A stretch of DNA of 64,000 bases from Peptacetobacter hominis (GTDB lineage Bacteria > Bacillota > Clostridia > Peptostreptococcales > Peptostreptococcaceae): NCBI RefSeq assembly GCF_006861675.1, contig NZ_SGJB01000009.1:25777-89776 (forward strand), read 5' to 3'. The notes beneath the pieces are model-generated. The model did no database searches, was not told where the DNA came from, and saw nothing but the letters and a program-made list of their open reading frames with translations. A program made the position numbers and the translations under genes. Shown here one piece after another: positions 53,698 to 64,000 of the stretch; positions within the stretch are counted from its first letter, which is position 1; the number at the start of each line of letters is the position of its first letter.

Positions 53698-54324
53698 TTA
53701 TCTCTTATACTCTATTACAAGTCTTCTGTATGGATCTGTTCCTTCACTGTATGTTATAACATATCTGTCATTCTGAAGAGCAGAGTGTATTATTCTTCTT
53801 TCATAAGGATTCATATAATCAAGTTTTTTAGTTCTCTTTGTTCTGGCAACTTCTCTCGCCATTTTGTTTGCATATCTAACAAGAGACTCTTCTCTTTTCT
53901 CTCTGTAGTTTTCTATATCTACAAGAACTCTTGTGTGTGAATCCTTATTTATTTTGTTAAGAGCAAGACCTGTAAGGAACTGTATAGAATCAAGAGTATC
54001 TCCTCTTCTTCCTATAAGGCATGCGGCTTCGTCACCTATAATGTTAACTTTTATAAGGTTGTCAACCTGTTCAACCTTTACCTGTGCATCTACCTTTGAA
54101 TTTCTAAGCATATCCTCTATGAATTTTTTTGCCACATCAGTTTCTCTTTCAATGACTGTTATCTCATAAAGACCTTCCTTAGATCCTATAATTCCTAAAA
54201 ACCCCTTGCTAGGAGCTTCTATTTCCTTTATTTCTATATCATTTTCTGATACTTTAAGCTCTTCTATTGCTTTTTTTACTGCTTCTTCTTTTGTTTTACT
54301 TCTTAGATTTAGTATTTTTGCCAT
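53698..54324 (-). CDS. khpB: RNA-binding protein KhpB/Jag
   Basis: This 208-residue protein has a Jag N-terminal domain (about 1-52), a KH domain (about 75-145; GDEAACLIGRRGDTLDSIQFL) and an R3H domain (ending RRLVIEYKR, with a preceding R-x3-H in ERRIIHSAL). It binds RNA with KhpA and influences division and wall synthesis. Starts at 54330 (GTG) and 54324 (ATG) are both possible; it overlaps the end of yidC. Confidence 0.92.
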   Translation of the reverse strand: MAKILNLRSKTKEEAVKKAIEELKVSENDIEIKEIEAPSKGFLGIIGSKEGLYEITVIERETDVAKKFIEDMLRNSKVDAQVKVEQVDNLIKVNIIGDEAACLIGRRGDTLDSIQFLTGLALNKINKDSHTRVLVDIENYREKREESLVRYANKMAREVARTKRTKKLDYMNPYERRIIHSALQNDRYVITYSEGTDPYRRLVIEYKR

Positions 54325-55003
54325 TTCCACTAGCCCCCTTTATGTCAGCTTCAAGTTTAGCTTTTAGAGGTTTTGTCACTATAAGCTGCTGTAATATAGC
54401 GAATATATTACTTACAGTCCAGTATAGTGTAAGCCCTGCAGGGAATATGAATCCCCAGTAAAGAGACATACCTGCCATTACATATGTCATCATTTTCATC
54501 TGTCCGTTAAGCTGGTCAGATGGAGTCATTATTTTCTGCATTATAAATGCACTTGCTCCTGATAATATCGCAAGAATATAGTCAGGACTTGTAAGGTTTG
54601 CCATCCATAAAAAGGCTCCGTTTGCAGTTTCAAATGCAGCCTGATTTGCAAATGCTCCAAGACCTACCGGGTCTCTAAGAAGATTGAACAGTCCTATAAG
54701 TATAGGGAACTGTATAAGTAATGGTAGACATCCTGACATTGGATTTATGTTGGCTGTCTTGTATAGATTCATTATTTCCTGATTCTGTTTTTCAGGGTTA
54801 TTTTTATATTTTTCCTTTATCTCCTCTACTCTAGGTGAAATCTCCTGCATTGCTACAGTAGATTTGGTCTGCTTGATAGTAAGCGGAGTCAGACATAGTT
54901 TTACTAAAAATGTAAACAGTATTATAGCTATTCCGTAGCTTCCTGTAAAACCGTATATAGCACTAAGTATCTGTCCAAAAAACTTTCCTATTAACTGGGT
55001 CAC
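54296..55003 (-). CDS. yidC: Membrane protein insertase YidC
   Basis: This 235-residue Oxa1-family insertase has five transmembrane helices, a hydrophilic-groove Lys/Arg region after the first helix (IKQTKSTVAMQEISP) and a basic tail. Unlike most Gram-positive YidC proteins it shows no signal peptide or lipobox before the first core helix. It starts with GTG behind AGGAGG. Order rpmH-rnpA-yidD-yidC-khpB is classical. Confidence 0.95.
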   Translation of the reverse strand: MTQLIGKFFGQILSAIYGFTGSYGIAIILFTFLVKLCLTPLTIKQTKSTVAMQEISPRVEEIKEKYKNNPEKQNQEIMNLYKTANINPMSGCLPLLIQFPILIGLFNLLRDPVGLGAFANQAAFETANGAFLWMANLTSPDYILAILSGASAFIMQKIMTPSDQLNGQMKMMTYVMAGMSLYWGFIFPAGLTLYWTVSNIFAILQQLIVTKPLKAKLEADIKGASGNGKNTKSKK

Positions 55004-55025
55004 TTCGTGTTCCTCCTAAGTATTT

Positions 55026-55277
55026 TTATTTCAGAGGGTCATAGCCTCCAGGATGAAATGGATGGCATTTTGAAACTCTCTTCACTGTAAGCCATAGCCC
55101 CTTTATAAATCCGTATTTTTTAAAAGCCTCTATTGAATACTGAGAACATGTAGGATAAAACCTGCATGTCGGTCCTTTGAGTGGCGATATATAAATCTGA
55201 TAAAATCTGACAAGAGCTATACATATTCTCGATGGAATATTTACTTTTTTCTTATCTTCATTATTTTCCTTATTCAC
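55026..55277 (-). CDS. yidD: Membrane protein insertion efficiency factor YidD
   Basis: This 83-residue protein carries the invariant [27 protein letters not shown]-type core (Cys-x5-Cys) and the [12 protein letters not shown] ending. It starts with GTG behind GGAGG and lies between rnpA and yidC. Confidence 0.95.
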   Translation of the reverse strand: MNKENNEDKKKVNIPSRICIALVRFYQIYISPLKGPTCRFYPTCSQYSIEAFKKYGFIKGLWLTVKRVSKCHPFHPGGYDPLK

Positions 55278-55308
55278 GAAATATCGCCTCCAGTATCCAA
55301 AAAGATTT

Positions 55309-55653
55309 CTATATTAATACCCCGGCCTTTTTTACAAGACCGCAAATAGATTTTTCTATTGTTTTATAATCTGCATCCTTTGCAGCGACTCTCGATATAA
55401 ATACAAGATCATATCCTTTTTTTACTTTTGGATCTACATTGAGTCTATATGACTCTTTTATTATTCTTCTTATTCTGTTTCTGGTAACAGCATTTCCTAC
55501 TTTTTTAGAAACAGAAATTCCTATTCTTGTATTATCGGTTCTATTTTTCATTACATATACAACCATATATCTATTGGCAAATGACTTACCATTTTTGTAT
55601 ATTCTTCTGAACTCGTAGTCTTTCCTGATTCCTGTGGTATTATTAAATTCCAT
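55309..55653 (-). CDS. rnpA: Ribonuclease P protein component
   Basis: This 114-residue basic protein helps the RNase P RNA process pre-tRNA 5' ends. The RNR motif region ([19 protein letters not shown]) and central-cleft aromatic residues near the N-terminus ([20 protein letters not shown]) are present. GGAGG precedes the ATG at 55653. Confidence 0.95.
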   Translation of the reverse strand: MEFNNTTGIRKDYEFRRIYKNGKSFANRYMVVYVMKNRTDNTRIGISVSKKVGNAVTRNRIRRIIKESYRLNVDPKVKKGYDLVFISRVAAKDADYKTIEKSICGLVKKAGVLI

Positions 55654-55687
55654 AACTGCCTCCATAAACGCTGCTTAAGGCATTAAT

Positions 55688-55728
55688 TTTTACAAAAAAA
55701 GCCACTCTTTTAAAGCGGCCTTTTTTAA
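55688..55728 (-). terminator. Attenuating hairpin between rpmH and rnpA
   Basis: On the minus strand an imperfect GCCGCTTT/AAAGAGTGGC stem is followed by seven T. It lies directly after rpmH, so it would reduce rnpA transcription relative to rpmH. Confidence 0.75.
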
Positions 55729-55863
55729 TTAATGAGTTAATCTCTTTCTTCCTTTAGCTCTTCTTCTTCTTAAAACATTTCTTCCATTAGAAGTTCTCAT
55801 TCTTTTTCTGAATCCATGTTCTTTACTTCTCTGTCTTTTCTTTGGCTGATAAGTTCTTTTCAT
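55729..55863 (-). CDS. rpmH: 50S ribosomal protein L34
   Basis: This 44-residue, highly basic protein begins [18 protein letters not shown] and ends [10 protein letters not shown], the L34 signature. The ATG at 55863 follows GGAGTGCTATAGA. It is the first gene of the rpmH-rnpA-yidD-yidC-khpB operon that reads away from oriC. Confidence 0.97.
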   Translation of the reverse strand: MKRTYQPKKRQRSKEHGFRKRMRTSNGRNVLRRRRAKGRKRLTH

Positions 55864-56044
55864 TCTATAGCACTCCTTTCACAATTAATTTCCGTTTATA
55901 AAAACATACTTTTACCCTCAAAGTAAACATAACACATATTATTATAAATACTTTGGTATCTGTTGTCAACGTATTTTTGCCTATCAGAGGGACTATTTTT
56001 CTTATTATATATGATATATTAACAGCATATAAAAGTCCATATAT

Positions 56045-56404
56045 TTATTTCTGAGAATAAAGTCTCAGTCCTACGAGAACACATCCTTCTATATAAGGTA
56101 TTTTTTCATCATCCAGATATTTTATAAGAGTATCATCAGCTGCACCTGGCTGTATAAGAATACATTTGAATTTCTTTTTACATTCTTTTATTAAATTTAT
56201 TCCTTTTGCCGGATGTATACAAAGATCTATTATATCTATCTCATCTTCTATATCATTAAGTGATTTTAATTCTTTACCAACAGAGTAGACGTTATATCCT
56301 TTCTCTATAAGCTCATGTTTTATTTTATATGCGTATTTTTCTTTATTAAGTGTATCTCCTACTACCGCAAAATTTTTCTGTTTCATTATTTCATTTAATT
56401 CCAT
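56045..56404 (-). CDS. CoA-binding-domain protein (YccU type)
   Basis: This 119-residue Rossmann-fold protein has FAVVGDTLNKEKYAYKI (nucleotide loop), VYSVGKELKSL, a central IDLCIHPAKG and a late CVLVGLRL motif, typical of small CoA-binding proteins of unknown function. GGAGAG placed 9 nt before the ATG at 56404 sets the start. It lies between rpmH and oriC. Confidence 0.82.
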   Translation of the reverse strand: MELNEIMKQKNFAVVGDTLNKEKYAYKIKHELIEKGYNVYSVGKELKSLNDIEDEIDIIDLCIHPAKGINLIKECKKKFKCILIQPGAADDTLIKYLDDEKIPYIEGCVLVGLRLYSQK

Positions 56405-56889
56405 ATCCAAACTCTCCTTTATTTTGAATAATTTCCTGTGGATTATTTATACAATGAATCCGATTTTTCGTTTAAATTACTCTATTTCAGATTATGTTGA
56501 TAAAAAAATAAATCATTTTAAATATATTGTGGATAAGTTATTGAAGTTTACCTTTTATTCTGATATTATAATTATACTTGTTTATATTATGGATAAAATT
56601 ATAAACATTATCAACACTTATGCACAATCTGTGGATATCTCTGTGAATAAGTATATCATTTTTAGTTTATTCTGACCTATTTTCAATAATTATTGTATGT
56701 TTATAATCTTTATACAGCAATTATATCATTGTTTATAAATTTATACCTATTATAATATCCATTAAACAATTAATATTTTATCAACAGATTTTTTATTTTA
56801 TCAACACTACTTTATTTTTAACTTGTACGTTGTTTATAATCATGTTGATAATTTTTATAAAGACTACTAAAGAATTGGAGGACACGAAG
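56405..56889. other. oriC, dnaA-upstream DnaA-box region
   Basis: Exact TTATNCACA boxes are at 56528-56536 (reverse), 56618-56626 and 56642-56650 (reverse). Near boxes are at 56437-56445 and 56630-56638. The variant TTATCAACA/TGTTGATAA occurs at 56495-56503, 56608-56616, 56778-56786, 56798-56806 and 56843-56851. The rest is AT-rich, and no gene is supported. It forms the upstream half of a bipartite origin around dnaA. Confidence 0.85.
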
Positions 56890-58215
56890 ATGGATATAAA
56901 CTCTATATGGGAAAAATCTATTCTCATACTAAAAGAAGAGGTTGCAAAGCCTGCTTTTAAAAGTTTTATAGAGCCTCTTATCCCTGTAAGAATAGAAGGC
57001 GATACGTTTGTCTTATATGCAAAGGAAAATATCAGAGGTTTCATCGACGGAAGATACAAAAACTCTATAGAACATGCAATATCAGAAGTAACTTCTGGAA
57101 AATATAAAATAAAAACAATTACAGATAAAAGCGAAATAGAAAAGCCATCGGTTAGACCTTCAAAATCAGAATCAAAGGAGAACAGCAGATCAATCTCCAA
57201 TCTTAATCCAAAATACACATTTGATACGTTTGTCATAGGAAACAGTAATAGCTTTGCCCATGCAGCATGTGTCGCTGTTGCTGAAGCTCCGGCAAAATCA
57301 TATAACCCTCTGTTTCTTTATGGGGGTGTAGGTCTTGGAAAAACACATCTTATGCAGGCTATAGGACATCATATACTTGACAACGACTCTACTCAGAGAG
57401 TTGTTTATGTGTCATCTGAAAAATTTACAAATGAACTTGTAAACTCTATCAAGGACGATAAAAATGAAGAGTTTAGAAACAAGTACAGAAATGTAGATGT
57501 TCTTCTTATAGATGATGTACAGTTTATAGCTGGAAAGGAAAGAACTCAGGAGGAGTTTTTCCATACTTTCAATACTCTGCACGAGGCAAACAAACAGATT
57601 ATAATTTCAAGTGACAGGCCTCCAAAGGATATTCCAACACTTGAAGAAAGACTAAGATCAAGATTTGAAATGGGACTTATAACAGATATACAGCCCCCTG
57701 ATTTTGAAACAAGAATAGCAATACTTAGAAAAAAAGCACAGATGGACAATGTTTCAGTTCCTGATGAAGTTACTGAATACATAGCAAAAAATGTAAAATC
57801 AAACATAAGAGAGCTTGAAGGCGCACTTACCAGAGTTATGGCTTTTTCATCTCTTACAAAAAAAGAAATTTCTCTTGAAGTCGCTACAGAAGCCTTAAAA
57901 GACATACTTTCTTCATACACAAGCGAAGAAATCAACGTTGTAAGAATAAAAGAAAAAGTTTCAGAGGTTTTCAATATAAAAATGGAAGACTTCAATTCAA
58001 AAAAGAGAACAAGAGCAATAGCATATCCAAGACAGATAGCAATGTATCTTTCAAGAGAACTTACAGACCTTTCTCTGCCTAAAATAGGTGAAGAATTTGG
58101 TGGAAGAGACCATACTACTGTAATTCATGCATGCGATAAAATATCTAAAGATATTCAGGAAAATATCGATATAAGAATGAAAATTGAAAAGATAACAAAT
58201 GACCTTAAAGGATAG
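56890..58215 (+). CDS. dnaA: Chromosomal replication initiator DnaA
   Basis: This 441-residue AAA+ initiator has domain I (about 1-75), a short linker, Walker A GGVGLGKT (about 145-152), Walker [10 protein letters not shown], sensor/arginine-finger segment [11 protein letters not shown] and the domain IV signature [15 protein letters not shown] that reads DnaA boxes. The frame extends to 56830, but GGAGG placed 8 nt before the ATG at 56890 is the start. DnaA-box arrays lie on both sides. Confidence 0.98.
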   Translation: MDINSIWEKSILILKEEVAKPAFKSFIEPLIPVRIEGDTFVLYAKENIRGFIDGRYKNSIEHAISEVTSGKYKIKTITDKSEIEKPSVRPSKSESKENSRSISNLNPKYTFDTFVIGNSNSFAHAACVAVAEAPAKSYNPLFLYGGVGLGKTHLMQAIGHHILDNDSTQRVVYVSSEKFTNELVNSIKDDKNEEFRNKYRNVDVLLIDDVQFIAGKERTQEEFFHTFNTLHEANKQIIISSDRPPKDIPTLEERLRSRFEMGLITDIQPPDFETRIAILRKKAQMDNVSVPDEVTEYIAKNVKSNIRELEGALTRVMAFSSLTKKEISLEVATEALKDILSSYTSEEINVVRIKEKVSEVFNIKMEDFNSKKRTRAIAYPRQIAMYLSRELTDLSLPKIGEEFGGRDHTTVIHACDKISKDIQENIDIRMKIEKITNDLKG

Positions 58216-58485
58216 TAATTTTTATCAACAAATACAATGTTAATATTATCTTGATAAAATGTGTATAACAATTTATTAATATTTATACACATTTTATTAT
58301 ATTTATTTTTTTAATGTTATCAACATTTTTTCAACAGGTATAAATATTGATATTTCAATGTGGATATATCTTTTCAACATTAACAACAGCACCTACTACT
58401 ATTACTACTAAGTTACTTATTTATTTTGTTGTTTTTTGGAAAAAATAGGTTATCCACAAATAAAAACATACAGGAGGAAAATTCT
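58216..58485. other. oriC, dnaA-dnaN half with probable unwinding element
   Basis: Exact boxes TTATNCACA occur at 58260-58268 (reverse), 58283-58291 and 58450-58458. The variant TTATCAACA is at 58222-58230 and 58317-58325, and TGTGGATAT is at 58359-58367. Two tandem near boxes (TTTTCAACA 58371-58379, TTAACAACA 58380-58388) are followed by GCAC and then CTACTACTATTACTACTAAG (58393-58412), a DnaA-trio-like array read as TAG repeats on the minus strand. AT-rich DNA follows. This matches the Bacillus unwinding-element layout. Confidence 0.75.
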
Positions 58486-59592
58486 ATGAAACTTATATGC
58501 AACCAGAAGGTTCTTGCAAATAAAATAGGAATAGTTCAAAAAGCAATAAACAGTAAAACAACTATAGATTTATTAAAGGGTATTCTATTATCAACTGAGA
58601 ATGGGCAACTTAGACTTACAGGTTCTGACTCTGAAATAAAAATAGAAACAACTTTACAGGCTGAAATAGAAGAACATGGAAGCATAGTTGTTGATTCCAG
58701 ACTATTTGGAGATATAATAAGAAAACTTCCTGATTCATTTGTTCAGATAGAGACAGATTCAAATTCAAATATATATATATCTTGTGAAAGTTCAAGATTT
58801 ACAATAAAAGGACTTTCTGCAGACGAATATCCAAAACATCAGGATGTACATGTAGAAAATATGAGTACAATACCTCAGGCAATACTTAAAGAAATGATAA
58901 AACAGACTTCATTTGCTACATCACAGGATCAGACAAAACCTGTTCTTATGGGAGAAATGTTTGAAGTTTCTTCAGGAAATGCCGGAATGGTTGCTATCGA
59001 TGGATATAGACTTGCGGTAAGAAGTTCATTTATAGACGGACTTAACGATGATATAAAGGTAATAATACCAGGGAAAACACTTGTTGATGTAAACAGCCTT
59101 ATGTCTGGAGAAGGAGATATAAAAGTTGGATTTACAGATAAAAATGCAATATTCATAATGGACGATACTGTTATTGTTACAAGACTTCTTGAAGGAGACT
59201 TTATAGATTATAAGAGACTTCTTCCAAAAGAATGTAATTCAAGGGTTAGATTAAAAACAAAATCACTTCTGAACAGTATAGAAAGAGCAGCTTTACTATC
59301 TCAGTCTGAGAAAAATAACCTTATAAAATTATCTATAAAAAATGATGTAATGGTTATAACTTCAAACACAGATAGAGGAAATGTATATGAAGAGGTTTCA
59401 ATAGAATTAGAAGGAAGTTATCTTGATATAGCATTCAACTCAAGATACATAATGGAAGGTCTTAAAAACATAGATAGCGAAGAAATTTATATGGAATTTA
59501 CTACAAACGTAAATCCTTGTATAATGAAACCGGTAGATGATATAGAATATATATATCTTCTTCTTCCGGTAAGAATTTCATCAAACATATAA
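58486..59592 (+). CDS. dnaN: DNA polymerase III beta subunit (sliding clamp)
   Basis: This 368-residue clamp protein starts MKLICNQKVLANKIGIVQKAI and ends YIYLLLPVRIS, as expected for DnaN, with three repeated domains. AGGAGG precedes the ATG at 58486; the longer frame from 58426 runs through a DnaA box and is not used. A terminator follows. Confidence 0.97.
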   Translation: MKLICNQKVLANKIGIVQKAINSKTTIDLLKGILLSTENGQLRLTGSDSEIKIETTLQAEIEEHGSIVVDSRLFGDIIRKLPDSFVQIETDSNSNIYISCESSRFTIKGLSADEYPKHQDVHVENMSTIPQAILKEMIKQTSFATSQDQTKPVLMGEMFEVSSGNAGMVAIDGYRLAVRSSFIDGLNDDIKVIIPGKTLVDVNSLMSGEGDIKVGFTDKNAIFIMDDTVIVTRLLEGDFIDYKRLLPKECNSRVRLKTKSLLNSIERAALLSQSEKNNLIKLSIKNDVMVITSNTDRGNVYEEVSIELEGSYLDIAFNSRYIMEGLKNIDSEEIYMEFTTNVNPCIMKPVDDIEYIYLLLPVRISSNI

Positions 59593-59621
59593 ACAGTGCA
59601 AATAAGATAATAATTATAAAT

Positions 59622-59658
59622 AAAAATCAGACCATCAGTTCGATAGTCTGATTTTTTT
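59622..59658 (+). terminator. Terminator after dnaN
   Basis: AAAATCAGAC and GTCTGATTTT form a ten-base stem followed by further T, separating dnaN from the yaaA-recF-gyrBA unit. Confidence 0.88.
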
Positions 59659-59679
59659 GTGCTTTACAGGGCTTTATTA

Positions 59680-59688
59680 TGGTATAAT
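59680..59688 (+). promoter_or_regulatory. Extended -10 promoter for yaaA-recF-gyrBA
   Basis: TGGTATAAT (extended -10) lies about 60 bp before the yaaA GTG. TTTACA upstream is only 14 bp away, so recognition probably rests on the extended -10. Confidence 0.45.
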
Positions 59689-59746
59689 TATAGTTAGTAT
59701 GCTTTTTTATGCATATATATAGAACAACAAAAGGAGGAGATTTACA

Positions 59747-59950
59747 GTGGAAATAAAAATAGATTCTGACTATATAAAACTGGATCAGGCTTTAAAGTAT
59801 GCCGATGTTGTATCAACAGGTGGACATGCAAAAATACTTATACAGGACGGATTTGTAAAAGTAAATGGCGAAGTTGAAACAAGAAGAGGAAAAAAACTGA
59901 GAAGCGGGGATACTGTAGAGGTTGAAGGCGAAATAATAACAATTGTATAG
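59747..59950 (+). CDS. yaaA: S4-domain RNA-binding protein YaaA/RlbA
   Basis: This 67-residue single S4 domain (LDQALKYADVVSTGGHAKILIQDGFVKVNG) lies between dnaN and recF, the conserved place for YaaA, implicated in 50S assembly in Bacillus. It starts with GTG behind AAAGGAGG. Confidence 0.93.
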   Translation: MEIKIDSDYIKLDQALKYADVVSTGGHAKILIQDGFVKVNGEVETRRGKKLRSGDTVEVEGEIITIV

Positions 59951-59970
59951 TCTTCGGGAGATAGACAGTT

Positions 59971-61086
59971 ATGAGAATAAAAAATCTGCAGCTTGTAAAT
60001 TTCAGAAACTATGAAAAGCTGTATATCGAATTCAATGATAATGTAAACCTTCTGGTAGGTGAAAATGGACAGGGAAAAACAAATATTGTAGAAGCGGTTT
60101 ACATGCTTTCTTTTGGAAAATCTTTTAGAACAAACAGAGATAGAGAAATTATAAAATTTAATACAGATAATTTATATGCCGGCGGTGTTTATGAGAAAAA
60201 CGGCCGAAATGGAATGATAGAAATTATGATAGGAAAATCCAGAAAAGGGATAAAAGTTAATAAGATTCCTATAATAAAGCTTGGAGAACTTCTTGGAAAT
60301 ATGAACGTTGTAATATTTTCACCTGAAGATTTGAAGCTTGTAAAAGATGGTCCAAAAGAAAGAAGAAGTTTTATAGATAGAGAGATAAGCCAGATAATAC
60401 CGGGATATTATTCTCTTTTAGTTGATTATAATAAAATTCTTGCAAGCAGAAACAGAATGCTTAAAGGATACAATATAGATAAAAACCTTCTTGATGTATA
60501 TGATGAAAGTCTTTCAGTTTATGGGGGAAAAATATCACTATACAGAAGAGAGTTTATAAATAAAATTGCTGCAATATCAAAGGATATACATAAAAAGCTC
60601 ACAGGAGAAAAAGAAGAGTTGACAATAGCATATAAAAGTCAGCTGGATATATGCGAAAATGATGATGAACATACACTGGCTGAAAAGCTCAGAAATCTTC
60701 TTCTGGAAAAAAGAGAAAGTGATATAGAGATGAGATCGGGAAGATATGGTATACATAGAGATGATATAACAATATCTGTAAACGGTCTTGATGCAAGACT
60801 TTACGGTTCTCAGGGGCAGCAGAGAACGGCATCGATATCCCTGAAGCTTTCAGAAATAGAGCTTATAAAATCAGAAACAGGAGAATATCCTGTTCTTATA
60901 CTGGACGATGTATTCAGTGAACTCGATGAAAACAGACAAAAGCTTCTCGTCGGGAACCTGGATGGCGTTCAGATGTTTATAACAACGGCGGAACACCTTC
61001 ACAGAAATGTTCTTGATATGAAAAACTCAACGATATTTCATATAAAAAACGGTGCAGTCGTTAAAACAGAGAATGGAGGAAACTAG
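59971..61086 (+). CDS. recF: DNA repair and recombination protein RecF
   Basis: This 371-residue SMC-like ATPase loads RecA at gaps. It has Walker A GENGQGKTN (about 30-38), the signature SQGQQRTASISLKL and Walker B PVLILDDVFSELD. It starts 20 bp after yaaA, and its stop directly abuts the gyrB ATG. Confidence 0.97.
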   Translation: MRIKNLQLVNFRNYEKLYIEFNDNVNLLVGENGQGKTNIVEAVYMLSFGKSFRTNRDREIIKFNTDNLYAGGVYEKNGRNGMIEIMIGKSRKGIKVNKIPIIKLGELLGNMNVVIFSPEDLKLVKDGPKERRSFIDREISQIIPGYYSLLVDYNKILASRNRMLKGYNIDKNLLDVYDESLSVYGGKISLYRREFINKIAAISKDIHKKLTGEKEELTIAYKSQLDICENDDEHTLAEKLRNLLLEKRESDIEMRSGRYGIHRDDITISVNGLDARLYGSQGQQRTASISLKLSEIELIKSETGEYPVLILDDVFSELDENRQKLLVGNLDGVQMFITTAEHLHRNVLDMKNSTIFHIKNGAVVKTENGGN

Positions 61087-62988
<1,902 letters not shown>

Positions 62989-63003
62989 GAGAGGAGATAG
63001 AAA

Positions 63004-64000
63004 ATGCAGGACGAAAAAAATACAAGCAGAATACTCCCAATAGAAATAGCAAAGGAAATGAAACAGTCATATATAGAATACTCAATGAGTGTTATAGTAG
63101 GACGTGCGCTTCCTGATGTAAGGGACGGATTAAAACCTGTTCACAGAAGAATACTTTATTCTATGAACGAACTTAATCTTATGCCGGATAAACAGTACAG
63201 AAAATCTGCCCGTATAGTCGGGGATGTTCTTGGTAAATACCATCCACACGGTGATAGTTCAGTATACCTTGCGATGGTAAAAATGGCACAGGATTTCTCT
63301 ACAAGAGTTCCGCTTGTAGATGGACATGGTAACTTCGGTTCAATAGACGGTGACTCTCCTGCCGCAATGCGTTATACAGAGGCCAGAATGAGTAGACTTT
63401 CTCTTGAACTTTTAAGAGATATAGAAAAGGAAACAGTCGATTTTGTACCTAACTTCGACGAAACATTAAAAGAGCCAGCAGTTCTTCCATCAAGATTTCC
63501 AAACCTTCTTGTAAATGGATCAAACGGTATAGCTGTTGGTATGGCGACATCAATACCTCCTCACAACCTTGGAGAGGTAATAGATGCCACAGTTCACCTT
63601 ATAGATAATCCAGAATGTGATGTAGAAGAATTAATGCACTATGTAAAAGGGCCAGACTTCCCTACAAGTGCAATAATAATGGGAACTGAAAGTATAAAAG
63701 AAGCATACAGAACAGGAAGAGGAAAGGTTAAAGTAAGAGCAAGAGCTGAAATAGAGGAACTTCCAAAAGGAAAACAGCAGATAGTAGTTACAGAGATACC
63801 TTTCCAGGTAAACAAGGCGAGACTTGTAGAAAGAATAGCAGAACTTGTAAAAGAAAAGAAAATAGAGGGAATATCAGACCTTAGAGATGAGAGTAACAGA
63901 AAAGGTATGAGAATAGTAATAGAGCTTAAGAGAGATGTAAATGCAAACATCATACTTAACAACCTTTACAAACATTCTCAGCTTGAAGATACATTCAGTA
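63004..64000 (+). CDS. gyrA: DNA gyrase subunit A, 3' end outside window
   Basis: The first 332 residues are present, with GGAGAGGAG before the ATG. The catalytic Tyr is Tyr124 ([10 protein letters not shown]). In the quinolone-determining region [17 protein letters not shown], the E. coli Ser83 equivalent is Ser85. The Asp87 equivalent is Leu89, where most bacteria have Asp or Glu. Gyrase A works with the GyrB encoded just upstream (15-bp gap). Confidence 0.97.
   Translation, partial: MQDEKNTSRILPIEIAKEMKQSYIEYSMSVIVGRALPDVRDGLKPVHRRILYSMNELNLMPDKQYRKSARIVGDVLGKYHPHGDSSVYLAMVKMAQDFSTRVPLVDGHGNFGSIDGDSPAAMRYTEARMSRLSLELLRDIEKETVDFVPNFDETLKEPAVLPSRFPNLLVNGSNGIAVGMATSIPPHNLGEVIDATVHLIDNPECDVEELMHYVKGPDFPTSAIIMGTESIKEAYRTGRGKVKVRARAEIEELPKGKQQIVVTEIPFQVNKARLVERIAELVKEKKIEGISDLRDESNRKGMRIVIELKRDVNANIILNNLYKHSQLEDTFS

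Noticed and set aside
56424-56675. 83-codon frame inside oriC
   Set aside because: It runs through DnaA boxes, lacks a ribosome site and has no recognisable sequence; it arises from AT-rich DNA.

Overview
This window is the replication-origin region of a low-GC Gram-positive anaerobe. Isoleucine ATA and arginine AGA codons dominate. The gene content points to the Peptostreptococcaceae: a Cwp84-like cysteine protease with three CWB2 repeats, a GGGtGRT/NifU-like pair, a minimal SufC-SufB pair, and many peptide and amino-acid utilisation genes (M29 aminopeptidase, PepT, POT peptide transporter, Xaa-Pro aminopeptidase, a class I aminotransferase). The genus is an inference. I saw no insertion sequence, prophage or CRISPR array.

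Layout. 1-9000: 3' part of an M29 aminopeptidase followed by four DnaA boxes; a luxS / methionine-synthase activation protein / metH operon behind an S-box-like leader; shikimate kinase and a TtcA-type tRNA thiolase; PepT. 9000-27900: SufCB, a peptide transporter, the surface protease, assorted enzymes, the GGGtGRT/NifU-like pair, a MATE exporter, aminopeptidase P, and the rlmH-yycJ neighbourhood. 28000-37400: primosome genes dnaD and dnaC-like, metal-dependent hydrolases, a macrodomain protein, a lone ABC ATPase followed by a signal-peptidase-like protein without its catalytic residues, rpsD with an unusual leader region, an ECF sigma/anti-sigma pair, and a C-terminally short FtsX-type permease. 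37500-46950: four tRNA genes (Lys, Glu, Val, Thr), then rpsF-ssb-rpsR and yybS-gdpP-rplI-dnaB, an aminotransferase, and a selenium-linked DUF951/DUF3343/yedF group.

47000-64000 is the origin core: a GerMN lipoprotein, parB and noc with no parA between them, rsmG, mnmG, mnmE, khpB(jag), yidC, yidD, rnpA and rpmH on the minus strand. Then comes a bipartite oriC around dnaA, followed by dnaN, yaaA, recF, gyrB and the start of gyrA on the plus strand. Transcription mostly diverges from oriC, as expected for leading-strand genes.

The main points for a second look are: two DnaA-box clusters away from oriC (855-905 and about 37977-38096); a compact, divergent S-box-like leader; a Ser/Lys-less signal-peptidase homologue paired with an orphan ABC ATPase; a duplicated promoter that appears to drive a terminated small RNA upstream of rpsD; loss of parA from the parAB-noc locus; and a hybrid parS/Noc-type palindrome between mnmG and mnmE.
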